From Echinicola arenosa (GTDB lineage: Bacteria > Bacteroidota > Bacteroidia > Cytophagales > Cyclobacteriaceae), in the NCBI RefSeq assembly GCF_014841125.1, contig NZ_JACYTQ010000012.1, positions 1 through 64,000 on the forward strand: DNA of 64,000 nt, given 5' to 3'. The notes beneath the pieces are model-generated. The model was not told the origin of the DNA and ran no database searches. It saw only the letters and a program-made list of their open reading frames with translations. Positions 52,239-61,391 of this stretch are shown one piece after another; position 1 is the first letter of the stretch; every line of letters begins with the position of its first letter. Both the position numbers and the translations under genes were made by a program.

Positions 52239-54372
52239 AGTTCACCACCACCTCATCTACAAAGACCCAACCCTTATCTCCGGCCCCTCTGTGCCAAGCA
52301 GGCAACTTAGTATTAGGAAACAACCTGAAGCGTAAAGAGTGATAGGTTTCGGAGGGAATTTCAAAGATCATCTGTTCCATCCTACTTTTCTGAGATTTTT
52401 CTGGGACATCTAAGTCTTTTGAAACTATCGTTTGCCATGGCTGACTTCCATTTGATTTTCCCTCCAGAATCACCTTGACAGGAGGGAAAATATGAGCTTC
52501 CTCATGATACATTAAACTCACGGCCAGTTTGGAAGCGGTCTGCTCTCCTAAATCAACGAACAAATCGAGTGGCTCATCTCTAAATCCCAACCAGTCACCG
52601 GAGGCATAATTGGAATCTCCTTTCTTTTGATCCACCAAGGTTTCTTTGCCCTTCCCTTGATAATTTCCTGAAGGACTTGTTTTTAAATCGACATGATCAG
52701 GATTAATCAATCCAGCTTGATAAAAACTTTCTGTTGCAGTTTCACTTTTAGACCAGCCTTTTGCGAATGCTGTTGCTTTTAGCTGAACTGTTTCTTCCAA
52801 ATGAATGGGCTCTTCATAAACCAAGCTGTTCAGACTATCTGGCTCACTGCCATCCAGGGTATACCTAATCTGCACCGAACCAATAGGATGTTTTAAAACC
52901 ACTTCCTCTGAATCTTTGAAAATCTTATTTTCAAATTTTACTTGCGGAGCATTAAGTCGATAAACAATTCCTTCATCCTGAAATCCCCATTCCAATATCA
53001 CATGAGGCATTTTTTTCGTAAAACCTTCACTGTCCTTCTCTGTCAAACCTGTATCCCACAGACTCAGGGACTCAAGAAGTTTCACCTTTCCCAATATTTC
53101 AAATACTGATTTGTCAAGTTCATTTCCAGCCAAGGAAAGCTGCTTTAAATGGGGCAAATCTGGAAGAAAGCCTAGTTGGTTAGCCTTCACACCAGTCGAA
53201 TTGAGTTTTAGGTCTTCAAGATTCTCTAAGGCACCAATTGCTTTCAGATCAACCCCTTCAAGAGGCATTTTATTTAAATTCAAACTCACCACTTGATCCT
53301 TAATCTTACTTAAGTCAGAAAGGGATTTTGCGTCAAATGCTCCTGCTCCAAAATAAGAAACAGAAAGTGCTGGTGAACCTGGAAATATTGGTTCAACCAA
53401 ACGATAAAAATTATTCAAGCTTTCTACATCTTCTTCTTTGGCTGCTGGAAAATCATAAGGAGCATCTTTTTCCATTTGTAGGCTTGCCAACTGATAGAGG
53501 GGACTTTCTTGACCTTGATCAGCCAAAGTGCCTTCAAAATCTGCTCCGCCCTGAACCCAAAGTTTTAATATTTCTAGTTCCTCTGGACTCAACTGGGCCT
53601 TACCCTTCGGGGGCATATGCTTTTTCTCTTCCTTTGGAAGCTCTATGCGGTGTACCAAAAGAGATTTCTCCCAATGGGTAGAATCGAACAATGCTCCATT
53701 TTTTCCACCTTTGACAATAAACTCCACCTCATCCAATCGCAAGCCTCCTTTGATTTTACTGGCCTGATGACAACTGATACACTTATTATCCAATATAGGC
53801 TTCACCAAATGGGTAAACACCTCTGCCTCCTCTAAAGAAACCTTACCTTCACTATCTGCTTGCAAAGGTGCCATTAAAAAATCGGTTCCGTGGGTCAAAT
53901 TAGCTCCCCAATGCCCCGCTCCAATCAAGACCACCACTAAAGCCAAGCTCAGGGATTTTTGCATTTTTGGCCATTTATCCAAGGTAAAATAAACCAGCAG
54001 GGCAATGAAATAAACACTTACCCCCATCCATTTGTGAAGGTTGAGGTTATCTCCCTCATACCCTTCCTCTTGACTTAACATCCAACCGCTCAACACCGCT
54101 ATTCCAGCAAAAAAAGTGGCTAAAAGCAATGACCACCTGGCCATTCTCTGTTGATGTGGTGTGGGCAGGATATTGGGAACCAACACAAATACTAAAGCCA
54201 CCAACATCAGCACTATGGGGAAGTGCAAAATCAAAGGATGACTTCGTCCTAATACTTGAAGAATCGGCGGTACCACTAGACGGTCTCCTCCGATCAGGAA
54301 AATTATCAGCAGACCAGTAAATACAATAAGGGCATTTTCCAGCCAACTTTGGAGGTTATTTCTGATATTCAT
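52237..54372 (-). CDS. Membrane c-type cytochrome: DUF2231 + PSCyt1 heme + LRR + CHB_HEX_C-like protein
   Basis: A 711-residue inner-membrane protein with an unusual mosaic. Residues 1-165 form a DUF2231-type domain with about five helices and many His (His45, His50, His113, His154, His161). Residues 185-280 are a planctomycete-type cytochrome c domain with heme site Cys198, Cys201, His202 and likely axial Met253. Residues 355-450 contain leucine-rich repeats, 490-550 a chitobiase/hexosaminidase C-terminal-like fold (IRYTLDGSEPDS), and 560-711 a discoidin-like region. It probably passes electrons between the membrane and the periplasm and may bind a glycan. It is the last gene of a three-gene operon. 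Confidence 0.85.
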   Translation of the reverse strand: MNIRNNLQSWLENALIVFTGLLIIFLIGGDRLVVPPILQVLGRSHPLILHFPIVLMLVALVFVLVPNILPTPHQQRMARWSLLLATFFAGIAVLSGWMLSQEEGYEGDNLNLHKWMGVSVYFIALLVYFTLDKWPKMQKSLSLALVVVLIGAGHWGANLTHGTDFLMAPLQADSEGKVSLEEAEVFTHLVKPILDNKCISCHQASKIKGGLRLDEVEFIVKGGKNGALFDSTHWEKSLLVHRIELPKEEKKHMPPKGKAQLSPEELEILKLWVQGGADFEGTLADQGQESPLYQLASLQMEKDAPYDFPAAKEEDVESLNNFYRLVEPIFPGSPALSVSYFGAGAFDAKSLSDLSKIKDQVVSLNLNKMPLEGVDLKAIGALENLEDLKLNSTGVKANQLGFLPDLPHLKQLSLAGNELDKSVFEILGKVKLLESLSLWDTGLTEKDSEGFTKKMPHVILEWGFQDEGIVYRLNAPQVKFENKIFKDSEEVVLKHPIGSVQIRYTLDGSEPDSLNSLVYEEPIHLEETVQLKATAFAKGWSKSETATESFYQAGLINPDHVDLKTSPSGNYQGKGKETLVDQKKGDSNYASGDWLGFRDEPLDLFVDLGEQTASKLAVSLMYHEEAHIFPPVKVILEGKSNGSQPWQTIVSKDLDVPEKSQKSRMEQMIFEIPSETYHSLRFRLFPNTKLPAWHRGAGDKGWVFVDEVVVN

Positions 54373-54434
54373 TAATGCTTAATTCGTAAGAATGCTTCCT
54401 TCTTTGTTAGGCGTAAAAACACACAATTCGGCAA

Positions 54435-55889
54435 TTACACCAAGATATCTTTGACTACAGCGCCATGCACATCTGTCAAGCGGTACCTTCTTCCAAGGTG
54501 CTTAAAGGTCAAGCGCTCGTGGTCAATTCCCATAAGGTGTAAAATAGTGGCTTGAAAGTCATGTACGTGAACTGGATCTTTGACGATATTATAGCCAAAC
54601 TCATCAGTTTCTCCATAGACCATTCCCGACTTCACTCCTCCTCCGGCCATCCACACAGAAAATGCTCTTGGATGATGGTCCCTACCATAATTATCTGCAG
54701 ACATCTTGCCTTGACAGTAATTTGTCCTTCCAAACTCTCCTCCCCATATCACCAATGTTTCATCCAGTAAGCCTCTTTGTTTCAAATCTGTGATCAAAGC
54801 CGCAGAAGCTTGATCTACATCTTGGGCTTGTCCAGCCATCTCATTGGGGAGGTTACCGTGTTGGTCCCAGCCTTGATGGTATAATTGCACAAATCGCACC
54901 CCATTTTCAGAAAGTTTTCGTGCCAAAAGACAATTGGCGGCATAAGTTCCTGGAACGAGGCAATCTGGGCCATATAGCTTGATAATGCTATCAGGCTCTT
55001 TGGACACATCCGTTACTTCTGGCACAGCAGTCTGCATTCGAAATGCCATCTCGTATTGTTGGATTTTTGCTTGAATTTCAGGATCACCATATTCTTCATA
55101 AGACATTTGGTTCATGGCCGCAATCTTATCCAACATCCTTCTTCTATCCATTCGCTTCATACCCTCCGGATCTCCCAAATAAAGCACTGGATCTTCAGAG
55201 CTTGAAAACTGAACGCCTTGATGCACTGCATCCAAAAAGCCATTGGACCAAAGCTTGGAGTACACGCCCTGCCCGTTTCCTTTGCCCCTACTTAATAGCA
55301 CACAGAAGGCTGGTAAATTATTGTTTTCACTACCTAAACCATAACTCAACCAAGACCCCATACTTGGCCTATTTCCCACCTGAGCACCAGTCTGGAAAAA
55401 GGTCAAAGCCGGATCATGGTTGATCGCCTCCGTATGCATAGACTTCACGATACATATATCATCGACAATCTTGGCAGTATGGGGAAACAAGTCACTGATC
55501 CAAGCCCTTGCTTCTCCATATTGGTTAAACCCATAATAGGACCCAACAAGCGGAAAAGAACTCTGACCAGCTGTCATGCCCGTTAGCCTTTGCCCCATCC
55601 TGATACTCTCTGGAAGGTCTTCTCCCATTCTTTTATTCAAAAGAGGCTTGTAGTCAAAAGACTCCAGTTGGCTGGGTGCTCCATTTTGAAAGAGGTAAAT
55701 TACCCTTTTTGCTTTTGGGGCAAAGTGGGGTAATGCAGCCATAATATCCTCTTCAGCACTGGACTTGCCGGTAAACAAGTCAGGCACCAATAGAGAGCCC
55801 AAAGCCATACTTCCCAAACCTAAGCTTAGTTTAGAAAGGAATTTTCTTCTGTTCTGGTTTAATCCGTGCTCTAATACTTCCTTCTCCAT
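54435..55889 (-). CDS. DUF1501 protein with twin-arginine signal
   Basis: A 484-residue exported protein of the DUF1501 family (alkaline-phosphatase/sulfatase-like fold). The ATG at 55889 puts the Tat signal at the N-terminus (NQNRRKFLSK, Arg14-Arg15), one base after the stop of the DUF1553 gene. FLFQNGAPSQLESFDYKP, SMHTEAINHDPA, GGEFGRTNYCQGK and GRDHHPRAFSVWMAGGG are family segments. Tat export means it folds, perhaps with metal, before crossing the membrane. No reaction is established for this family. Confidence 0.9.
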   Translation of the reverse strand: MEKEVLEHGLNQNRRKFLSKLSLGLGSMALGSLLVPDLFTGKSSAEEDIMAALPHFAPKAKRVIYLFQNGAPSQLESFDYKPLLNKRMGEDLPESIRMGQRLTGMTAGQSSFPLVGSYYGFNQYGEARAWISDLFPHTAKIVDDICIVKSMHTEAINHDPALTFFQTGAQVGNRPSMGSWLSYGLGSENNNLPAFCVLLSRGKGNGQGVYSKLWSNGFLDAVHQGVQFSSSEDPVLYLGDPEGMKRMDRRRMLDKIAAMNQMSYEEYGDPEIQAKIQQYEMAFRMQTAVPEVTDVSKEPDSIIKLYGPDCLVPGTYAANCLLARKLSENGVRFVQLYHQGWDQHGNLPNEMAGQAQDVDQASAALITDLKQRGLLDETLVIWGGEFGRTNYCQGKMSADNYGRDHHPRAFSVWMAGGGVKSGMVYGETDEFGYNIVKDPVHVHDFQATILHLMGIDHERLTFKHLGRRYRLTDVHGAVVKDILV

Positions 55890-55890
55890 C

Positions 55891-58203
55891 CTATATTTTT
55901 GTAATCGTTTCTTCCAAATTATACAATGCCACAATCACCTGCATCATCGCAGCCGATTCCGCTGAAATACCTGATTCATCCATTTCCATCTCCCCTACTT
56001 CCAAACTCACTTTCACTTGATCGGAATGGCTATCAAACCTTGTCTTCTCCTCTTGATAATACTCCAACATCAAACCTTCCTCCTCTCCAGTCATTTCCCT
56101 ACACAAAACTTTCTGGAAAACCCACTGAATACCTTCCTCAGGAGTCATATTTTCTTTTTCGATTTTTGTCGCCAAAACCCTCGAAGCCTCAAGTACAAAT
56201 GGGTCGTTTAACATCACCAATGCCTGCAAAGGTGTATTCGTCCTTCCTCTAGTCACCTCACATCGATCCCTGTTACTGGCATCAAAAATAATGGCTTTGG
56301 GAGGAGGCACTGTAAGTTTGATGAAGTGATACAAACCTCTCCTGTAAAGGTCATCACCGTGATCTTGGACATACTTTGCCAGTGTCCCCCTACCTGAAGT
56401 TGCCGCTTCCCATAACCCATCAGGTTGGTAAGGTTTGATGCTAGGCCCTCCAATCTCAGTATTAAGTAGTCCACTAGAAGCCAAGACCAGATCTTGAACA
56501 CTTTCAGCAGTAAGGCGTAACCTAGGCGCCCTAGATAAATAAAGGTTTTCTGGATCTTTTCGCAATGCTTTGTTATTCACTTCGGAACTTTGTCTGTAAG
56601 TGGATGAAATGAAAATCTGCTTCATCAACCGCTTGATATCCCAACCATTTTCCATAAAGTCCACTGCCAACCAGTCTAATAACTCTGGATGAGTAGGCAG
56701 GTCACCTTGCATCCCAAAGTCCCCCGCTGATTTCACAATGCCCTGCCCAAAAATCTCCTGCCAAATCAAATTGACAAAAACCCTGGCGGTAAGTGGATTA
56801 TTCTTATTCGTTGTCCACTTGGCCAGTCCAAGACGGTCTTTGGAATACTGGTCGTCAAATTTCATGATAGAAGAAGGAGTACCAGGCTTAACTTCTTTGG
56901 ATGGTGCATCGTAAACACCTCTGTCTAAAATGAAGGTTTTTCTAAGCGTGTCCAATTCATCCATTACTGAAACCATGATTTTACTGGTGTCTTGATGATT
57001 GAGGTAATCCAATATTCCCTCTTTTTGAAAATCTTTCTGATCTATCCAAAGGATTGGTGTCTTTGCAGGTTTGCTTCGGGAGACATCTCCTTCAAATCCT
57101 TTCTCCGGGGTATTGTTGAAAAAGGCATAAAGCTCATAATAATTTTCTTGGGAAAAGGGGTCGTATTTGTGGTCGTGACATTGGGCACACTCCATCGTAA
57201 CACCTAAAATCCCTTTGCTAAAAGTATTGGTCTTATCCAAAACATACTCCACTCTATATTCTTCATGAATAACACCCCCTTCTTCTGTATACTTATGATT
57301 TCGGTTAAATGCCGTTGCCAATATTTGTTCTTTGGTAGCATTGGGCAGCATATCTCCGGCCAACTGCCATGTGATAAAATCGTCATAGGGCATGTTTTTA
57401 TTAAACGCATGTATCACCCAATCACGGTAAGGCCATTGGGTACGGTATTCGTCATCCTGATATCCGTAGCTGTCCGCATACCTGGAAATATCCATCCATA
57501 ATACAGCCAGCTTTTCACCAAAAGCATCCTTGTTCAATAAATCATCCACCAAAGTCTCATACTTTTCATCATCAAGATTTTGGTACTTTTCCATCATCTC
57601 CATTGTTGGAGGCAAGCCAGAAATATCCAAACTCAACCTTTTAATCAACGCATAGGAATTAGCCTCATCATTTGGGGACAATTTCTTTTCCTGCATCTTG
57701 GTGTAGGTGAAATAATCAATTTCGTTTCTTCCCCAAGGCTGAGTTTCCGGAACGGGTGATTTTTGGGGCGGAACAAATGCCCAATGAGACTCATATTTGG
57801 CACCTTGACTGATCCATTTTTTGATAACCGCAATCTCATTTTCCTCCAATTTAAGATTTGACTCTGGAGGAGGCATTTGTTCAGACGGGTCTTCACTTAT
57901 TATTTTTTGGTAGGCCACTGACTGCTCAGGATCTCCAGGTACAATCACATGCTGAGAGGGAGCATCCTTCAATGCTGCATAAGCACCTTCTTCTGTATCC
58001 AATCTTAATCCTGCTTCTCGCTTATTCGCATCTGGACCATGGCAGGCAAAACATTTATCAGAAAGTATCGGGCGAACGTGGAAGTTATAGCTGACCTGAT
58101 CGGAAGCCGACAAGGCTATTCGCCCCTCCTCTGATTTACCGCAGGAAAATAAGAATAAACTTCCTGCCATACCTATCAACACATTTCTTAAGATTGGGAA
58201 CAT
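55891..58203 (-). CDS. PSCyt1-DUF1549-DUF1553 multi-domain cytochrome lipoprotein
   Basis: A 770-residue periplasmic lipoprotein; the ATG at 58203 yields a lipobox ending at Cys21 (LFLFSCGKS). The PSCyt1 domain has heme site Cys51, Cys54, His55 (CFACHGPDANKREAGLRLD) and Met110 as possible axial ligand. The DUF1549 region (about 155-350) has a second CxxCH, Cys339, Cys342, His343 (ECAQCHDHKYDPF). DUF1553 covers about 470-760 (NPLTARVFVNLIWQEIFG, RTNTPLQALVMLNDP). The architecture is typical of planctomycetes and also found in marine Cyclobacteriaceae. It is the first gene of the operon with DUF1501 and the DUF2231 cytochrome. Substrate unknown. Confidence 0.9.
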   Translation of the reverse strand: MFPILRNVLIGMAGSLFLFSCGKSEEGRIALSASDQVSYNFHVRPILSDKCFACHGPDANKREAGLRLDTEEGAYAALKDAPSQHVIVPGDPEQSVAYQKIISEDPSEQMPPPESNLKLEENEIAVIKKWISQGAKYESHWAFVPPQKSPVPETQPWGRNEIDYFTYTKMQEKKLSPNDEANSYALIKRLSLDISGLPPTMEMMEKYQNLDDEKYETLVDDLLNKDAFGEKLAVLWMDISRYADSYGYQDDEYRTQWPYRDWVIHAFNKNMPYDDFITWQLAGDMLPNATKEQILATAFNRNHKYTEEGGVIHEEYRVEYVLDKTNTFSKGILGVTMECAQCHDHKYDPFSQENYYELYAFFNNTPEKGFEGDVSRSKPAKTPILWIDQKDFQKEGILDYLNHQDTSKIMVSVMDELDTLRKTFILDRGVYDAPSKEVKPGTPSSIMKFDDQYSKDRLGLAKWTTNKNNPLTARVFVNLIWQEIFGQGIVKSAGDFGMQGDLPTHPELLDWLAVDFMENGWDIKRLMKQIFISSTYRQSSEVNNKALRKDPENLYLSRAPRLRLTAESVQDLVLASSGLLNTEIGGPSIKPYQPDGLWEAATSGRGTLAKYVQDHGDDLYRRGLYHFIKLTVPPPKAIIFDASNRDRCEVTRGRTNTPLQALVMLNDPFVLEASRVLATKIEKENMTPEEGIQWVFQKVLCREMTGEEEGLMLEYYQEEKTRFDSHSDQVKVSLEVGEMEMDESGISAESAAMMQVIVALYNLEETITKI

Positions 58204-58577
58204 ATAAGGTAAAATTTCTGGGTTAAATGACCTAATAAATTTCCTAAAAAAATTAAACAATACCAACGATTTTTTGGTAAAAAATTAAAAAACAAAAACA
58301 AACACTTACAATATCTTTCGAAAGTGTACCTATTACACTTTCAGCCATCAGTACACCCAATTATATGTTTTCAGCTTTCCCCCTCATGGCATCAACTCAA
58401 AAAAGGAACCCGAAATCATTCTTCGCCTTATAGATTTCTAGTGGAGCTTTTGTGAAATATACCTAGCACCTAGTTAACCAAAAGTTTTTATCTCTAAAGG
58501 TTCCAGTCTAAGTCTAAGAAAAATAATACTATTTTTAGCCCCTCAAAATTTATTTAAACCATAACTCATTTTTATTC
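58204..58577. other. Divergent intergenic region with nested palindrome
   Basis: No gene. The perfect palindrome CTTTCGAAAG (58315-58324) is flanked by ACACTT (58302-58307) and AAGTGT (58322-58327). TATCTTTCG on the plus strand and TACACTTTCG on the minus strand resemble -7 boxes, so this is the likely regulatory point of the cytochrome operon. The remainder is AT-rich. Confidence 0.4.
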
Positions 58578-59111
58578 ATGCAAAAAGTGATCACGATTAG
58601 CCTCATTTTATGTCTTTTTCATTCATTGGCTCATGGCCAAAAGTCATTAGACAATGTAAATGGCCTCAACCAGATAAAGCTGAACCAAACACTTCAAGAT
58701 TACCAAGAAAGCCTTTACCTGATAAGTGGTGACGAACCAGTATACAAAAACAACAACAGCACCCGTGAAAGCCTTAAACGAAACATCAAAAATGGTATCA
58801 GAGAAGGTGTTTATAAAGAACATAGTCACCTTTTCATTGATGGTAAAAAAGCATCTAAACTTAATATGATTTTTTACAAAGGAGAATTGTATAAAATTAG
58901 ATGGACTTTCAGAAAAGGAGATTTTAAAGATCTAGCATCACTTGCCAAATTCCTTAATCAACATTTTACAGAGCAATTTGGTCATCCTAAAGAAGTGTTA
59001 TTTGGTGATACCTACATTTGGGAAGAAGATAAAAACTATTTGCAAGCTTTCTTGGACCAGACGGAATACCAAATCGAGTTAAGGGACAAACAAATAGATC
59101 GAATTGTCTAA
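58578..59111 (+). CDS. Exported protein of unknown function
   Basis: A 177-residue protein with a clear signal peptide (1-20, LAHGQ) and a soluble charged domain. DGKKASKLNMIFYKGELYKIRWTF broken around residues 88-112 looks like paired beta-strands, followed by a helix (LASLAKFLNQHFTEQFG) and a final strand pair. I do not recognise the family. It stands alone between the cytochrome operon and the fucosidase gene. Confidence 0.65.
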   Translation: MQKVITISLILCLFHSLAHGQKSLDNVNGLNQIKLNQTLQDYQESLYLISGDEPVYKNNNSTRESLKRNIKNGIREGVYKEHSHLFIDGKKASKLNMIFYKGELYKIRWTFRKGDFKDLASLAKFLNQHFTEQFGHPKEVLFGDTYIWEEDKNYLQAFLDQTEYQIELRDKQIDRIV

Positions 59112-59116
59112 AACCT

Positions 59117-59141
59117 TCAGTAGATTTTGATTACCTACTGA
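59117..59141. terminator. Possible hairpin between convergent genes
   Basis: TCAGTAG (59117-59123) pairs with CTACTGA (59135-59141) around an 11-base loop, just past the orphan gene stop. The T-run is poor, so it is only a weak candidate terminator. Confidence 0.3.
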
Positions 59142-59255
59142 CTTTCAGTAATGAAGTTGGGTATGGGGATTTGTACTGTGAAGAACATATGAAATTAATT
59201 TTAGAAGATTTCAACACTCCTTTTCAAACGTCCCAAACCCAACTCTTTGATATTT

Positions 59256-60731
59256 TTATTTAAGGTTAGAGACCTTAAAACTCCAAGCATATTGGCAAGG
59301 CAGTTCATTAAAACCAATTTCTGGCATTATTATCTTCAGGTCATTTCCTGTCTTTTCAAACTTCAGAGGCTTATCATACCCCAACAAGCTTACCATAGTA
59401 TATTCGGTGGCTTTCACATTTTTGATGAGCAAATCACCCTTAGGAAAAACAGGACTGATAGTATATAAACTCCCATCTTTTCGGGTAAAAAACAATTCTT
59501 TGACAGCCTTACCCGGAGATGGATTTATGGTTTGTCTCAGTATATATTCTCCCCCCAAATAATTGCCTTTATGATCAATATCTCGGTCTCCTTCTGACCA
59601 CTGGGCCGATTGGTGCGCCTTTCTAGTTCCATAAATGGCTTCACCATTTACAGCTAACCAGTCACCGATTTGCAATAGACGTTCCTGCATTATCGGAGGG
59701 ATATTACCCCTCGCATCAGGACCAATATCCAACAGTAAGTTCCCCCCATTACTCACCACGTCTACCAGCATCAAAACAAGGGCTTGGGCACTGTTATAAT
59801 CTTGGGCATCTTCATTTTGGTTATAACCAAATGAAAAACCCATACCCCGACATTCTTCCCATGGCTTATCAAAAACCTTTCCTGCTTCATATTCCGTCGT
59901 GTAATAGCCACCATGCTTTTGTCGGAGCCCTTTTCCCCATCGGTCATTTACCAGAATATTATCTTTAGCCGCAGACTCATTATATAGCCAAGCTAAAAAT
60001 TCCTCACTTCTCCATCTTTCTCCCTCCATTTCCCATTCTCCATCTGTCCATAATATATCCGGTTGATAGCTTTGTACAAGGTCTTTTACTTGAGGTAAAT
60101 AATGCTCCTCCACAAATCGGTCTTTATCATTTTGCCACAAAGGATGATACCATTCATACAATGAATAATATAGCCCCATCTTTACAGGAGTTTTTCTAAC
60201 AGCCTCTGTTAATTCTCCGACCAAATCACGCTTTGCCCCCACTTCCATACTGTTCCAGGCAAAACCTCTATCATTGGCCTGCTCATTTGGCCAAAGGGTA
60301 AAGCCATCATGGTGCTTGGAAGTCAAGACAATGTACTTGGCTCCTGCTTCCTCAAATAAGCTAGCCCATTCATCAGGGTCAAACAAATCTGCAGTGAACA
60401 TTTCTCCAAAATTATAATAAGGAAAATCAGCTCCATAAGTATCAACATGATATTGATAGACTTCATCACCTTTGAAATCTCCATTGCCAAAAAGTTTCTT
60501 GCTTTGCAACCAATATTGATACCACTCCGAATAAGTGCCTTTGGGTGACCAAGCTGGTACCGAATAAGGTCCCCAATGGATAAATATACCAAACTTGGCA
60601 TCTTCAAACCATTCAGGCACAGGCCGCTTGTCCAATGACTCCCATTTGGCCTCGTATTGCTGCGCTTGCAGAATAGGTGTTAGCATTAAAGCAATTAATA
60701 AAGCAAACAAAGAAGTTTTTAGGTGTTTCAT
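59256..60731 (-). CDS. GH29 alpha-L-fucosidase
   Basis: A 491-residue exported enzyme (signal peptide to about residue 24, ILQAQ) that releases alpha-L-fucose. FGIFIHWGPYSVPAW near the start, SKHHDGFTLWPN, and the nucleophile Asp230 in DILWTDGEW are GH29 hallmarks. The C-terminal beta-domain is present. Substrates may be fucosylated host or algal glycans. It is transcribed alone and its upstream region has a 15-bp palindrome. Confidence 0.94.
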   Translation of the reverse strand: MKHLKTSLFALLIALMLTPILQAQQYEAKWESLDKRPVPEWFEDAKFGIFIHWGPYSVPAWSPKGTYSEWYQYWLQSKKLFGNGDFKGDEVYQYHVDTYGADFPYYNFGEMFTADLFDPDEWASLFEEAGAKYIVLTSKHHDGFTLWPNEQANDRGFAWNSMEVGAKRDLVGELTEAVRKTPVKMGLYYSLYEWYHPLWQNDKDRFVEEHYLPQVKDLVQSYQPDILWTDGEWEMEGERWRSEEFLAWLYNESAAKDNILVNDRWGKGLRQKHGGYYTTEYEAGKVFDKPWEECRGMGFSFGYNQNEDAQDYNSAQALVLMLVDVVSNGGNLLLDIGPDARGNIPPIMQERLLQIGDWLAVNGEAIYGTRKAHQSAQWSEGDRDIDHKGNYLGGEYILRQTINPSPGKAVKELFFTRKDGSLYTISPVFPKGDLLIKNVKATEYTMVSLLGYDKPLKFEKTGNDLKIIMPEIGFNELPCQYAWSFKVSNLK

Positions 60732-61039
60732 GATATGGGTTTGAGTAAGAATTAAAAGTCTGCCAGGGTTGCTAATATTAAGTTATAATCTTTTTTCCTA
60801 ATGAGCCCCATATTCATCCAAAACTGATAAAATAGTACGTAAAAATGCAAGCATGTTTCATCCCGGCTATAATACTTAACTTCCCAAAGACTTAGTCTTT
60901 AAGATAGTTTGATTTTATCCTTTCTTAGTCCATTCAACTTCCACAGCCTGAACAGAATTAAAGGAAACAACCAATGACATAATTAAGGATAATCAGTTCA
61001 TTTAATTATATTTCCTACCTAAAATCAACCAAGAAAACA
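60732..61039. other. Divergent intergenic region between GH29 and YjbR genes
   Basis: No gene in 308 bases. The only clear structure is the palindrome at 60886-60900, listed separately. The rest is AT-rich with no exact promoter match. Confidence 0.45.
60886..60900. promoter_or_regulatory. 15-bp palindrome AAAGACT-T-AGTCTTT
   Basis: A perfect inverted repeat with a single central base, in the middle of the divergent region between GH29 and the YjbR gene. The shape suits a dimeric repressor or activator. Its regulator is unknown. Confidence 0.45.
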
Positions 61040-61366
61040 ATGACGAATGAAGAGTTTACAGTCTTGGCACTTTCTTTTCCAGCTACCGAACAAAAGCCTC
61101 ATTTTGACAGAACTGCTTTTAAAGTAATAGGAAAACGCATTTTCACAACCCTGCATGAAGCCAGCAATTCCGCTAATGTCAAACTTTCTCCCAGTGAGCA
61201 AAAAGCCTTTACACGATATTCACCTGATGTAGTCTACCCAGTGGACAACAAATGGGGCCTGCAGGGCTGGACTACATTAGAGCTTCAAAACGCCAAGGAA
61301 GAATTGGTCAAGGCATTACTGGAATCTGCTTATGAAGATGTAGTAAATCGCAAAAATTCAAAGTGA
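61040..61366 (+). CDS. MmcQ/YjbR-family protein
   Basis: A 108-residue cytoplasmic protein of the MmcQ/YjbR (CyaY-like fold) family. RTAFKVIGKRIFTTL and WGLQGWTTLELQNA are typical segments. Members are often called DNA-binding from structure only; the function is not known. It is a single gene, convergent with the GH20-like gene 25 bases away. Confidence 0.85.
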   Translation: MTNEEFTVLALSFPATEQKPHFDRTAFKVIGKRIFTTLHEASNSANVKLSPSEQKAFTRYSPDVVYPVDNKWGLQGWTTLELQNAKEELVKALLESAYEDVVNRKNSK

Positions 61367-61391
61367 CCCAAGATCACCTTTTGAGAATTCC

